This document shows positions 44,377 to 56,375 of a stretch of DNA of 64,000 nt, piece after piece (positions within the stretch are counted from its first letter, which is position 1; every line of letters begins with the position of its first letter). The position numbers and the translations under genes were made by a program. This stretch comes from Scilla litardierei (Eukaryota; Streptophyta; Magnoliopsida; Asparagales; Asparagaceae), in NCBI GenBank assembly GCA_030789695.1, contig CM061142.1, forward strand, positions 145,547,637-145,611,636, read 5' to 3'. The notes beneath the pieces were generated by a model, which had not been told where the DNA came from, ran no database searches, and was given only the letters and a program-made list of their open reading frames with translations.

Positions 44377-44633
44377 TAATCACCACTTAGACTTCAACCT
44401 AATTACAATTTGCATATGTAGCTGGATTTCATCGGACTCAAGCAAGCACATTGACGCAGGACAGATACAGGAAAGAATGTGGTGGGGATTTGGAGAAAAG
44501 GATCTAATCACCGCTTAGACTTTCAACCTAATTACAATTTGCAGATGTAGCTGCATTTCTTCGGACAAGCAAGCACATTGACGTAGGACGGATACAGGAA
44601 AGAATGTAGTGGGATTTAAAGAAAAGGAAAATT
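44377..44633. repeat. 127 bp tandem duplication across an LTR border
   Basis: About 127 bp beginning TCTAATCACC and including AACCTAATTACAATTTGCA, the flank CACAT and the first 50 bp of the LTR (TGACGCAGGAC) is present twice in tandem, with substitutions. LTR starts are seen at 44452 and 44579. The duplication therefore arose after the element inserted. Confidence 0.8.
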
Positions 44634-45074
44634 GGAAATTAGATAACTATTCGGGCCTCGCACCCCGGAAATCTAATGACCACCGACTCGCACACATCAT
44701 ATACAGAGATTTTTCCGACCTTTCATTCAGACTACCAAGTCAATTCTTGCACTCCAATATAAAATATTAAATTTTTATGAAGAAACTGAAAGTCTACACC
44801 AAAATTTCTTTTCTTCATTGCCTAAAAATAAATAAGATTATGGCATTTCTATATGCTAACAATTTAACTCCCAAAAATCACATCCAATGTGCGACTAAAA
44901 CTCTAAAATAACTAAAATGCTTAAAATATATATATATGACTCAAACTCTATCCTAAAGAAAATAACGAAAATACTCAAAATAATTAGAAGAGTAAAAGAC
45001 TCAAACTCTATTTCTATCTAAAATCTATAAAATAAAAAAGATTCTATCTCAATTTCAAGTTGGATCTTATATCA
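44579..45074 (-). repeat. Gypsy relic 3' LTR (496 bp)
   Basis: Similar to the flanking parts of 47089-48038 when the MITE in the latter is ignored (shared ACTCTAAAATAACTAAAA and GAAACTGAAAGT words). The plus-strand ends are TGACG and TATCA. Confidence 0.82.
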
Positions 45075-45118
45075 TGCTCCCTGACTTTGAGAACTTCACC
45101 ACCCAGTGAATGTCTATA

Positions 45119-45711
45119 TGGACAGTCAGTGTTCTAAAACAAGTTATATGCGGTCGCATATAAGGCGGCCTTTGGCCACATGAAAAATTAGATATGCGGC
45201 CGAATTATGCGGTTGGCCGCATAATCGGCCTTATAAATGTTATGTGTCCGCATATTCGCATATGCGGGCGCATAATCAACGACTAGAAAATCTCAAACCA
45301 TTAAGAAACCTGACCCGCTAAGCATAAAAATCAATTTTTAAATTTCAAAGTAATTATATTTGACATGCTTTTGATTTGGACGTAAAACTTAATATTTATG
45401 TTTTGTGCGTAGATTGCTTTATACGTTAGACTTTAGTTATTTTGTGTATAGATCGTCTTGATAATTGAAGTTTTAGTATGAATTAATCCATATTTTTAAA
45501 TTTTAATATGGTTGTTTTCTTATTTCTATCTTTAAAGATTTTTAAATTTAATATACACAAGAACACATACAAATTAACTTATTGCTTATTTATTTTGCTA
45601 AAATATTCATTTTTGCATAAACCGCATAATCGGCCGCATAATCCGCTTATGCGCTATGCGCTCCTAAACCGCGCGCATAATGAAACCGCCTTTTATAACA
45701 CTGGGGACAGT
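45119..45711 (-). mobile_element. hAT-like MITE, copy 2, inverted, in the Gypsy relic
   Basis: The element at 45127-45703 begins CAGTGTTCTAAAACAAG and ends TTTTATAACACTG. It is the reverse complement of the copy at 41919-42505 in layout and sequence. Flanking octamers TGGACAGT and GGGACAGT match at 7 of 8 positions. It inserted into the interior of the Gypsy relic. Confidence 0.87.
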
Positions 45712-45878
45712 ACAACCGAACAGAAATCAGACATCCATTTTAATTGAGAAGTTTACACGAACTTTGGAGTATAGAAAGATGTAGATTTGCGGATGAATAT
45801 CTTCTGAAAACTTTTCTCAAATCGTAAAAGAAATGAAAGCATATAGAACATGCTTGTTGATAGGATGTGAAGGGTCTA

Positions 45879-46235
45879 TTATGACAACTTGGTATGCTCA
45901 ATTTCCCCAAGTGGTGTTTCCAAGCTGAGTACTAGCATATGATTAACGTGTGGCTTAAAATTGATTACTAACTTGACATCCGACTCAGTCTCTAGTTCAA
46001 CCTTCAAAGTCTTCCTCATGATCGGTTTATTGGAGTTCAACTCATTCTGTTGACTAACTCGAGTCTTTGGTTGGAAATGTCTCAACACAATTCTCTTCCC
46101 ATTACATATGAATGCATGTATGTTTGACCTCCCAAAACTCATTACAGCTGGGTAATACAACCAAGACCTTCTTAGCAAAGAATGTACTACATCTATGGGT
46201 ATAACATCACACCAAATGTGATCATGATAGCTCAC
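45879..46235 (-). pseudogene. Gypsy protease-region fragment
   Basis: The minus-strand frame contains IWCDVIPIDVVHSLLRRSWL, then FGRSNIHAFICNGKRIVL. This resembles the segment after the protease domain of plant Ty3/Gypsy elements (CDVVPMDxxHILLGRPWL ... GKxxTYSF...GKKIxL). The catalytic protease site itself is not seen and no RT follows. The fragment lies between the two LTRs of the relic in the expected orientation. Confidence 0.7.
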
Positions 46236-47070
46236 AAACTGTATGGGTACTAAACATCGCTGTTAAGTGAATAAGCAGCCTTATCAATACACATCTTATC
46301 AATCGACCTGATGCTATATGGATGTGAGTGAGGCTCAACTGCTATGCCTATTCTCTGTTCTGTCTAAGGCTGACTTGGTGATAATACTAACACAGCTACT
46401 TTCATCAATTATTAATTTGAAGGACTTATCACGTATCTTAATGTAGGTATGAAAAACACTTATCATTCGTCAATCTTTCACATCTTCAAGTGTTGTAGAC
46501 AAACATCTAATTATATTGGCATGAGCACCAGATTCATATAAATCTACATCAATATCAGTAGTTAAGATGTAACTTCAATCATTCATTTGGAATGTATCAT
46601 ATGGAAATAAACATGCCCGGGGTGACGACAGCAACAACGGACGTGGGCGACGGCAAGCTAGGATTATGTGCAGTGGGGACAGTAAAAAGTTTCTTTTTAG
46701 TCTTTATTTCTCGTTTTTTGGAAAAATTCTTCTCCTTTTTATCCTTTTCTTTTGTTGATGTCTCCATTTTTTTATTTTTTTATTTTATCTCTTGTTTGAT
46801 TTTTTAATCTCTATTTTTTAATTCCACTTTCGATTTTTCACATTTTGCAAAAAATCCCAACCGAATTGGAAGGAAAAAGAAAAAGGTCTTTTTTATGATA
46901 TGAAGAAAATATGAAGAAAAAATTAGGTTTTGAATCTAAATCCTAAAAATAAGAAGATGAAAAAGAAGAAAAAGAAAAGGCTAGATTTTTTTTTGGAATC
47001 TTTAATCTAAAATCTAACTAAAAGAAAACATGGTATTTATAAGGGAAAAAAAAGAAAACAAAGCATGTTT

Positions 47071-47084
47071 TGGCTCTGAGACCA
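47071..47084 (-). other. Gypsy relic primer binding site
   Basis: On the minus strand the sequence reads TGGTCTCAGAGCCA a few bases after the 5' LTR end. It is one base different from the usual initiator tRNA-Met complement. Confidence 0.75.
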
Positions 47085-47088
47085 AGTT

Positions 47089-48038
47089 TGACGCAGGATG
47101 GAAGCAGGAATGTATGTAATGGGGATGTGGAGAAGAGAGAAGTTGGTAATTTGATAACTTTCCAGGCCGAGTATCTGGGCCTGAAAATCTAACGATTACC
47201 GATTTGCACGCCTCGCATGTATCGCATGTAGAGATTTTTTAGACCTCTCATAGGTAAACAAGCCCACCATCACACTTCAATGTAAAAGTTTTAATGTTTA
47301 TATAGAAACTGAAAGTTTACACCAAAATGACTATTTTCATTGTCTAAAAATAAGTATGTGGTCTTTATATATGCTTATAACTTGTCTCTCAAAAATCACA
47401 TCTAATATGGGACTAAAACTCTAAAATAACTAAAACAATCAAAAATAAATAAGGGTTTTTTGCATATCCGTCCATTAATTCATGCATATTTTGGTATTTG
47501 TCCCTTAAATCTGAGTATTTACTTATAAGTCCCTTAAATACAAATACTAAACATTAATAATCCTTGCCACTAGTTTATCAAAAATTTAACACAACTTCAT
47601 TTAAATGGTGATTTAGGGTGTTTTTAAAGGAAAAGTTCCAATTTTTATGGATTTTCTACTCGTTTGACGGTTTGACGGGTTTTCTGACTTGGTTTAAACT
47701 GTGAGAGGAGAAAATCTTTTGATAAGAATGTTTTAAGTATGAGAAGGGGACATCACTTGGGACTATTAAGGTTTAAGGCATGTATTTAAGGGACTTACAA
47801 GTAAATACTCATATTTAAGGTACTAATATCAAAATATGGAAGATTTACGGAATGAATATCGAAAAAACCCAATAATAAATTACTCAAAATGACTCAAACT
47901 ATATACTAAATAAATAAAATAAACAAAGAACTCAAAATAACTAGAATACACAAAAGACTCAAACTCTATCTCTATCTAAAATCTAAAATAAACTAAAAAC
48001 GAATCTACCTCAATTTCAATTTCAAATTAAATCTATCA
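47089..48038 (-). repeat. Gypsy relic 5' LTR, containing a MITE
   Basis: The LTR is 950 bp, 418 bp of which is the foldback element at 47453-47870. Without it the LTR is about 532 bp, close to the 496 bp of the other LTR. Confidence 0.8.
47453..47870. mobile_element. MITE with long GGGTTTTTT terminal inverted repeats
   Basis: The left end GGGTTTTTTGCATATCCGTC and right end GAATATCGAAAAAACCC belong to inverted arms of about 85 bp. Both include TTTGGTATTTGTCCCTTAAA-like sequence, GAGTATTTACTT and TAAGTCCCTTAAATAC. The target duplication cannot be read because the flank is A/T low complexity. Long terminal repeats of this kind suggest a Mutator-like MITE, which is inference. Confidence 0.85.
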
Positions 48039-48043
48039 CACAT

Positions 48044-49286
48044 CGGGTCAACTGATGAAGTAAAAAAGCCAAAATGACTCCTATAATCTAATGATGATAT
48101 TGCAAATATGGATACTGCACGGTGGAGTCAAACTCATCTAATTTGGCCTCTTTACAAATAACCTACTGTGAAAATATTCACAAGTGGATAGAAAGAATAG
48201 TTCACACGTGGATTTCACAGTCATTGCTCCCTGCAATCAATGCTACCAAGCAGGGGAGCAAACGGATGCAGATATCCAGTCCGAATCTGATCTGCGCATC
48301 CATACCAAGTCAAATTTGCATGCAAAATCAGTACCCTAACTAGATTCGGATACGGATGAGGATAGCACTGGCATTTTTCTGCATGCAGAATAAATCCGGT
48401 ATAAAGGTTTAAAAAGAGGATTGGGATCGACATAATTCAAATAATTTAAATAATAAACAATACCTAATACATGTTGTTAAATTAACCTTATATAGCCAAT
48501 CCTCATAGACCCAACTTGCGAACCTGACCCACGTTTCATTGGGAACATTACTTAGTGCAACGCAAACGTATCCCCCCCCCAAAAAAAAAAAAAAATTCAA
48601 AGTCCTAAACCCTAGATCATCTCCTGATGGAAAGATAAAATAAAGGAACCAAATGCCTCATCTTAACATGCTTTTTGTGTGTCCTTTTAAGGTTAGTCTA
48701 TCAATTAATTTCTTTTAGATTTTTTAGGTTCACTCTGTATGTATCTCTTGATTTTATTTTTTGAAATATAATGCTAGAGGTATATGAAACTTTGTGAACT
48801 ACATGATAATTAACATAATTTGTTTCCAATTCTGTACTAATATTCTTTCTTTTAGTCTACTTTTGAAACATGGGTTATTTCAAGCCATATCATATTATTA
48901 ATTTATGTTTCATCGCTAGTTAGATCACTTAATAATTATAAGGTAAACTGGGGTTTTTTCCTCTTTTAATAAATCCAAAAGTATGATGTGTACGAGCACG
49001 CCATGTTTTAAATGAAAATTGATAAAATACATGTCGTAACTAAGCTTTATAATACGAGTATTCTCCTGATAGATCCCTAGACTCACGCTGACTATTTTCT
49101 AATTTGGATAATATATGATAAAGATATTCTTTGATTAGTATTGAAATTCTCACATAATTTATTTTACATAGACACCTATATATGCAAAGAGATGTTCATC
49201 AAAGTTCTTTGCACAATTTCCTCGTCATCAAATACTTACTGAGACTTACATTTTCAAACTTGAAATTTTAATGATCATATATAAGG
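48044..49286. other. intronic sequence without recognised feature
   Basis: AT-rich sequence. A patch at 48240-48400 with GGATGCAGATATCC and CGGATACGGATGAGGATA words resembles decayed hAT-type repeats. There is a C run joined to an A run at 48571-48595. Nothing coding was recognised. Confidence 0.5.
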
Positions 49287-49680
49287 TCGTATTCATGTGT
49301 GAAAATTTCACACAGGAACATGGTGTGAAAAAAATCTTAATGTTTTTTTGTAATTTTTTTCAAAACTTTTTCCAATGTTTAATCCATACGTACATATATA
49401 CCCGAGGGAAAATAATTAGTGAACCTTAGGGGATTTGACCCGCAATCAAGCCGGTACAAATCCAACGTTTAAGAACAATAGAACATTTTGTACACATCCG
49501 ATCACGTGAAAAATAGAGGAATTTTCTCGATTTTTGGTATGTACGTGTATTAGCATAATAACACAGTCACTGTTTGGATCTTTAAAGATCCTTAAAACTA
49601 TTTTCTTATGTTTTTTGCACAGAGGATTTTTTACACATGAAAATTTACCACTATATATAGACAAATTTTCAAGTGAAGTC
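49287..49680. mobile_element. MITE-like copy related to 33684-34103
   Basis: It shares GTGTGAAAATTTC, AATGTTTAATCCATAC and GATTTGACC...ATCAA words with the copy at 33684. The outer ends GTGTGAAAATTT and ACATGAAAATTTACCAC are roughly inverted. Borders are uncertain. Confidence 0.45.
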
Positions 49681-50765
49681 AGGCCACACTAAGCACTTAG
49701 TACGGCCAGTCTCAAAAAACTTGAAAGAAAAAATTCTTAAATTATTTTTCTGGAAATGTGATGTATATATTCTAAAACCTCAATATATAACATTCAAAAA
49801 GAATCCAAAGTTATTTAACCCTTGATCAAGCCATTAAAATGTGTGTGAATAATGTGCGTGCTGACGGTGCGGGAAAATTTCTTATGCGCTGACACACATG
49901 GTTTTTTTTTAAATGGCTGCATTCCACACGTCATAGATGACCACCGTACCAAAAATCAAGTGAAACCAAAACTATTTGCCCTTAATCTAAATGTTGCAAA
50001 TTCAACGGTTTCAGAACAATAGAACCTTTTACAATAGGTAGATTGATGGTCAAATACCCTTAAGATTCACCCATATTTGGGATATTGTGGTTTTGGAGTT
50101 TTAAAATGTATACAATCTAAAAAATTTCGAAAATATTTTTCTTAGGGTTTTTTGTGCCGACAAGCATATGAAGTTTCATGTGATGTCAACACATCCAGAT
50201 ATTATATATATAACGTTTCAGAACAAAAGAACTTTTGTAATGGCGTGGTCAAAGTTCAAATGTCTTATGGTTCTTAAATTTTGTATTTTTGGTGTTCAAA
50301 TGTGTACAACAAATCCAGCAAAACAGATTTTTAAACAATGAAACAAATATGATTTTTTGGTTAACCGCATCAAATGTCTGGTGATGCGTGGCCGCACCAA
50401 AAAATCCATCATATATATATATAGCAAGACATCATCATAATGGTGTTGAACCAATATGATTTTAGACAGCAAAGAGATATTCATGTTGATGGAAGCACCA
50501 CTGTCCTTGCTAAAAATATAAGCAACAGAAGGCGTATTGATTTAAGTTTTAAGAGAGGGATACTATAGTGTGCGTCAATAAACAATAAAATGATCTCCAT
50601 AGCTACAACTTTAGGGAAAGCTGCAGTTATCATCATTTACTTGGAAAGCTTACATTATGCAGACAAATTTTAATATGGCTATGATCAGAACGGTCATCCT
50701 TTCATATGATCCAAATCCCACACTAATAGATTCAGCCTTTTTGTAATATATAATAAGATTAAGGG

Positions 50766-51123
50766 AATAATATGTATCATGTCATATAAGTAAACTTTTT
50801 GATATGGCAGCCAAAAAGACCGTTCTCTACATCTTTTTTAGATGCTCAGCACTGTTCATTTTAATCTTCATAATCTTAAACCCAAATCAAGTGAATCTCA
50901 TGCATGAAATGAGCGATTCAGGAATAGAAAAAAAAATAGTTTGTTGTAAACCCGTTACATTTCAAATGACTTGATATATGGACAAATAATATGAAAGCAA
51001 CAAGATCATTTGTATATATGTTTTAGGACGTGTAGATTGAGATGAACAAGGATCGTCTGAGAGTGGAGTTCTTGGGAACCATGTAAAGAAATTTTAATCG
51101 TATGACATATGACACCCATTATT
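50766..51123. mobile_element. foldback element, TATCATATG family, copy 4
   Basis: The left end AATAATATGTATCATGTCAT and right end ATGACATATGACACCCATTA are inverted copies. The interior shares GTTCATTTTAATCTTCATA-like words with the copy at 40557. Confidence 0.68.
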
Positions 51124-51396
51124 CTCTAGTATTAAAATGCGGCCAGTTTTGTGAGGATGCTTAACATACACATTGTTGCCCAATATGAACTTAAGTTTGT
51201 TGCTCATAAAATTATGCCCAAGATTATGTTTCTCTTTCTATACCTTTGCCTTTTTCCATTCTGGACTCTTAATCAGCCCAACAGCTACATTTAGTCAAAT
51301 AAAAGGTAATTATACTTTGGGCATTCCATACCCATGCACTTGCATACGTCAGCTACAAAGATGGAGAGGGAGCTAATAATTTTGACTAGTTATTTT

Positions 51397-51840
51397 GATG
51401 ATGATCCAATTAGAATTCAAGTTGAGTCTTATTTAGATTTTTATTTGAGTTTATTTAAATTATTTTTTAATTTTTAGTTAAGTAATTTGTAGGAGCTTGA
51501 GTCTTCATGAGTCTATTAGTTATTTTGGTGTTTAGTCCTGCAACAGACGTGTTATAAAATAAGTCAAGTTATAAGCATATATTAAAACCTCAAACACATT
51601 TTCTTTTTCATAGAATAGAATTCAAGAAAATTGATGTATACTTTTTGTTTGCCAAATTAAACCTTTTGCAGTGGTGTATAAGAGTGGATTTGGTTACCTG
51701 AGTGTGAGATCTAAAAAAATCTCTGCATGCAACGCGTGAGTGGGTGATCATCATATCACACCTGAAATTTTATCAAATCCCTAAATTTTTCCCCAAAATT
51801 CCTAAATCCTTACATTTGTTCTTTCATGAATCCCCGCCAT
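51397..51840 (+). repeat. solo-LTR-like copy, plus strand, of the 44579-48038 Gypsy family
   Basis: It starts near TGATGATCCAATTAGAATTC and ends near TTCTTTCATGAATCCCCGCC. It shares GAGTCTATTAGTTATTTTGG, TTAGTCCTGCAACAGACGTG and TATATTAAAACCTCAAAC with the other copies. It is diverged and its borders are approximate. Confidence 0.6.
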
Positions 51841-52872
51841 AATTTTTCTCTTCAGTCATGTGTCATATTTGCTATAATAGTCAAATCCTAACCTTTCTTT
51901 CTTTTCTTTTCTTCTTCATCGTCCGCTTTTTTATTTTAGTTAGGTTTTAGTTTTTGAAAAAGAGAGATCAAAAAAGAAAGAAACAAAATCAAAAAGAGAG
52001 AAAAGAGAGGAAAAGTTAAAATCAAACGGTTCATCTTCCTCAGACAGTCGTTGATCGAGCTAAGCATGAGCTACTACAATGCATATTCACCATTTTCCAG
52101 GATTTTCTTTGGATTTTCCATATTCCTACAATGTTTTGCGCATATTTTAGCATTTTTGCTGTTTTTCAATCTTTTCGTGTGAAATTTTTGATCTTGATCA
52201 TATGGATCAAATCTCGACATGCCTTATGCCTTAGACATTACTGATGCTTTAAAGCTGATCTTCACACTCCATGTAACCTCTAATCTGATCAAATCTATAA
52301 TTGTTAAATTTTAAAAAATATTTCTATCTAATTTTGTTCAGATTAATTAATTGATAAGATTAATTGATATTATTGATAATTGCATAATTTGTTAGTCACG
52401 AACTTTGTTGCATCAACATATTTAGGACTACATTATTAACATATAAAATTAAACCCTAGAATTTCATTCTGTTTATTTGCATTATTAGTGCAAGCATATA
52501 GTTTGTAATTAAGATCTTGCTTTGACATTGCATGGTGTTATGTCATGGTAAAACCCAAGGATCAGATATAGAGATAACTCAGATATAGAGATAACTCAAT
52601 TCTGATGTTCGAAAGTCAACTTTAACATATGTTCCTAGAAATTAAACCTGGAATACACTGAACAGGAGATTGCCAAGAAGCCATATAAAACAATTTTACA
52701 AAAGAACAAACGCTTTAAAGATGAAGCAGAAAGTACATTTGATGATCCTATTAACAAAATAATTAAATAATTAGAAATGAGAACAATTGAAATTAAAATA
52801 ATAAAAGATGACAAGTTTAAGGATAACTTTGGACGAGATAACATCACACTGGATTAGAATAGATGCTCCTAA
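51841..52872. other. intronic sequence before the chromovirus
   Basis: AT-rich sequence without a recognised exon or element. A short direct repeat, ATATAGAGATAACTC, occurs twice near 52567-52597. Confidence 0.5.
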
Positions 52873-52877
52873 CTTTG
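52873..52877. repeat. target site duplication, left copy (CTTTG)
   Basis: CTTTG precedes the first LTR base and is repeated at 63844-63848. Confidence 0.92.
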
Positions 52878-53245
52878 TGATGAGATCACAACATATTAGA
52901 GGCGACGACGCAGAGCGGATCATGGAGTGGCCAACTAGCCCAGGTGCGTTTTTGTGAAGTTTTAGACGGTTTGGCAAATTTTGGGGTTTTCAGGGTATTT
53001 TGCAATTGTGGACAGATCTATCCTATAAATGTATTTGAGGGAGCGTTAGGGCTTCCGGTTGAAATTGAAAAGAAAACTCATATTTAGAGAGTAGAACCCC
53101 TAGATTTATTGAGATTAAGCAGTGTCTCTTAAATTAAAGGTTTGGAGAGTGATTTCCTCTGGAATGAAATCAATTGTATCTTGCATTTCCTCTTATCAAT
53201 AAAAATCTTAACGTTTCCTCTTCAAACTCCTGGTATTTCCTATCA
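52878..53245 (+). repeat. chromovirus 5' LTR (368 bp)
   Basis: It begins TGATGAGATCA and ends TTTCCTATCA. It matches 63482-63843 with many substitutions, so the element is older than Copia-1 or Copia-3. A TATAAAT box is at 53024-53030. The 3' LTR has TATATAT at the same place. Confidence 0.92.
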
Positions 53246-53248
53246 AAT

Positions 53249-53261
53249 TGGTATCAGAGCC
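53249..53261 (+). other. chromovirus primer binding site (initiator tRNA-Met)
   Basis: TGGTATCAGAGCC starts three bases after the LTR end. It is an exact complement of the initiator tRNA-Met 3' end. Confidence 0.9.
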
Positions 53262-53270
53262 TAGATTCTC

Positions 53271-53286
53271 ATGGCAAGAACAAGAC
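53271..53286 (+). pseudogene. chromovirus gag, first codons before insertion
   Basis: The ATG at 53271 follows the primer site by nine bases and is the likely gag start. Only five codons and one base are read before the LTR-like insertion. When the insertion and one copy of its duplication are skipped, the frame resumes exactly at 56376. Confidence 0.75.
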
Positions 53287-56200
53287 TGTAACGCCCCGCT
53301 CCCCAGGATACCCAATAAGTACGAATCCGTATCAGGTATTCCTGAAAAGACGGGTGCTACGAAGAAAATACTAAATTACAACACAAGCATGTCCACTGTG
53401 CACTGCTGGGATAGTACCTGCAATGTTCCCAAAGCACAACCAACCAATAACATAACACAGAAGGTAACACAGAGGAAAACTGTACAACAACTAAACTCAA
53501 AGAAAGGTATGATTTATATACATCATCCATTTGTACATACATCCATTATGAACAACTCGTCACTACCCAAACAAAACCCCAAAAGTACAAACACTCTCTC
53601 TTCTCCCCTCACCATCCCAACATAACTCATCCGCAGAACTCCACCGCTCCACCCCATAACCACCACCCAACTCTAACACCAACACCTGAAAAGTCAACGG
53701 TGGGGTACGTCAAAGCGTGATCCAGTAGGAATGCCATACTCCAACCTAAACACAACACACACTAATGCCACAACTGAACATGGCATGCGAATATAAGGAA
53801 ACAACAATGATGCCACACGTAGGAAAAAGAGAACCATAACAGAGGGTACAAGGGAAGGGGTAACAATAGTGCAGCAATAACAACAAATTTGTCTAAAGCG
53901 CAAAAGAGAGTCAGTCAAGCAATCTCATTCAATGTTAGCTTTTGGAACCCTAATATCGGATACGACATAACCTCTCCCAACTGTATGGGAGGTCAAGAGG
54001 ACTCCCCGCCGCGCTAGCCCGTCAGGAGCCTCCGGTACCACTCTACACTCCCTGCCGCGCTAGCCCGTCAGGAGTGCAAGTGTACCCATCACACAAAACC
54101 ACAATGATACCACAGCCAGTCCATCCCATAGGCCTACCCGATACTTCGGAATTCCCTCAATCTGTGTCACCCCCTTTTAAGAGGACTTAATCACTTGTTT
54201 ACTGATATAGCATACATGCATGGATATGAAAGAAATCAAGTTGGCATGGACATATCACTTCCTTTTCCAATTCCTGTCCATTCTTTCCTTTCCACATTTC
54301 ACAATACACTTGGGACATGCATCTCCTTGTGCAATCCCTTTTCCAATTCCATATATCACAACAAAAGCCCTGCCTCAACCAAGCCAACCGTATACCGTCA
54401 CCAAGACATTGAACGTAAATGAAAATTAACAACTTCATGAAACATGAGGTGGCAAGATAAACAACTGATGGGTCATGAAACAATTATATATGAAGCCACA
54501 AAACATGTATATCCATAATTGAACACAAACAACACATTCATGCAACCCAGTTTCTGGAAATAACAGGACAGCCCCAAACAGAGGCATAATACTCCAAATT
54601 TTTGTATTAAACATCAACTTTTCTTCTCTTAAGAGTTGTAGATATATGTGTTGTGGAGTCACCGTTAAAATTTCAAGAGGAAATTCCCACTGTGTGATTT
54701 ATGGTGAATTATTTGGTGAGACCTGTCAAATCTGTTTTTCAGACAGATTCTAAGAGCTGTAAAGATTGCTAGTTTCGGACATGTTACAGTTAGTTAGAAT
54801 CTCAAAGATGTGCATTCAGGGAAAGTTATAGAAAAAGTTGATATCTTTCCAACGAGACTAAAATCATCAATTTCTATGAAGTGTGCAGGTACTGATCTTT
54901 ATTTTGCCAAACTGTGTCCAGACCGGATGAAATTCCGACATGTTGTAAAGAAGAAATTTTTACTCTTAATTGCAATCTGAATTAACAAATGTTCTAAACA
55001 TGAAAGTTCTAGGTAACAGTCAAATCTTTAGGCCATGAAAGTTTCAGGGCAAACTCAATTCTAGATTGGAAGGACTAAGCAGAACAATCAGCATGCGAAT
55101 TTGTCCAGAATTGCTCACCGCGCACAACCATACAAATCTCAAGATTGCTCACCGTGCACAACCATACAAATCTCAGGATTTCTCACCGCGCACAACCATA
55201 CAAATCTCAAGATTGCTCACCGTGCACAACCATACAAATCTCAGGATTTCTCACCGCGCACAACCATACAAATCTCAGGATTGACGTAAGGAAAGGTAAA
55301 ACCACAACAACCATGAAACTAAGCATGCAACTCTAATACTAGTTAGAGATGGAATCCTACCTTAGGGGTGATGAGAGATAATGGGGTAGCCCAAATCCCT
55401 ATGGCTCCTCCTTCTTCAAGTCCTTCTCCTTCTTCCTTCTCTTCTTCTCCGTCACAAGCTCCCAGAATGAGCAACAGCACCCAAACGACGACAGGGATGC
55501 TACGGGTGTGTGCAGAGTGAGGGTGGTGTAGCCCTACGGGTGCTCAGCCTCCCTAAAGTCTAAAAGGGAGCAAGGGGAAGGGATGAATTCGACCTGATCT
55601 TGGAGAGAGTGAGATATTCTTAGAAGAGTTTAGAAACGAGAAGTATTCTGGGAGAAGAGAGTAGAAGAGCCCAGAATTAAGTAGAAGGGTCAAGAAGTCG
55701 TATTTACAAGTTTGCCATCCTCCACAAATATCTCTTCCTCTCAGAATTACTCAACGCACAAAATCATACAAAATCTAGAATTGCTCAATGCACAAAACCA
55801 TACAAAATCCAAAATTGCCACCCAACCTTAATTACAAGTATGACATTACTTCTCACACTCTCCTATTATGCACACACACTCCCCACAATTACAAGAATAC
55901 CACTAACCTTAACCCTTTCACACTAGGCTCTCTCTACACCAATCCTACACACACATTCACATACATACACATACCATCATATAACCACCTGCATGCATCA
56001 CATACCCTTGCATATACATGCATGTAGTCTTCACCCACATTACTAAACACACTATATTACTAAAACATAAGCATTCAACGAGCATCCATGGCCAACCATG
56101 TAAGCATTCAATAAGACTACACCATTAGCATCAACTAGTAACACGAATAGTAAGTCTAATTACTAGTACTACTCTACACAATCATACAATATTACTATAC

Positions 56201-56370
56201 CACTTCATAGTTCACTGCACGCACTACATGCACAACCAACCATATAAAGTACATGCAATTATGTACTCACATATATACAAGCAAGTACACAATACATAGT
56301 ACACAGATATAGATTCTACTTTCACCCCAACAATATAGGCCCTACGTATATGGCACTCTGGGCCATTACA
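53287..56370. mobile_element. solo-LTR-like insertion in chromovirus gag (3084 bp)
   Basis: It begins TGTAACGCCCCGCTCCCC and ends GGGCCATTACA, with flanks AAGAC (53282-53286) and GAGAC (56371-56375), a 4 of 5 match to a 5 bp duplication. There is no pol or primer site inside. The TGTAACGCCCCG start and the size suggest a solo LTR of a Del/Tekay-type Gypsy element. The orientation is not settled. It contains a 34 bp tandem repeat (55112-55284), decayed copies of that repeat (55741-55820), and a motif GCCGCGCTAGCCCGTCAGGAG-like sequence repeated at 54009 and 54055. Confidence 0.78.
55112..55284. repeat. 34 bp tandem repeat, five copies
   Basis: CTCACCGCGCACAACCATAC, followed by AAATCTCAAGATTG, recurs with 34 bp spacing (CACCG at 55116, 55150, 55184, 55218 and 55252). 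CGCG/CGTG and other variants alternate, which suggests a 68 bp dimer unit. Two degenerate copies lie at 55741-55820. Confidence 0.92.
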
Positions 56371-56375
56371 GAGAC

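Larger units (their letters stand above)
44579..48038 (-). mobile_element. deleted Ty3/Gypsy element, target duplication CACAT
   Basis: On the minus strand a 5' LTR (48038-47089) is followed by a primer site resembling tRNA-Met, a short interior with a protease-like fragment, a purine-rich end (GTCAGGGAGCA) and a 3' LTR (45074-44579). CACAT flanks both ends (44574-44578, repeated at 44447-44451, and 48039-48043). Only about 2 kb of interior remain, including a hAT-like MITE. A full element would have some 5 kb of coding sequence. Confidence 0.82.

Noticed and set aside
55112..55284. Regular 34 bp repeats that could suggest a CRISPR array
   Set aside because: Units are directly adjacent with no unique spacers, lie inside an LTR-like insertion, and the genome is plant.
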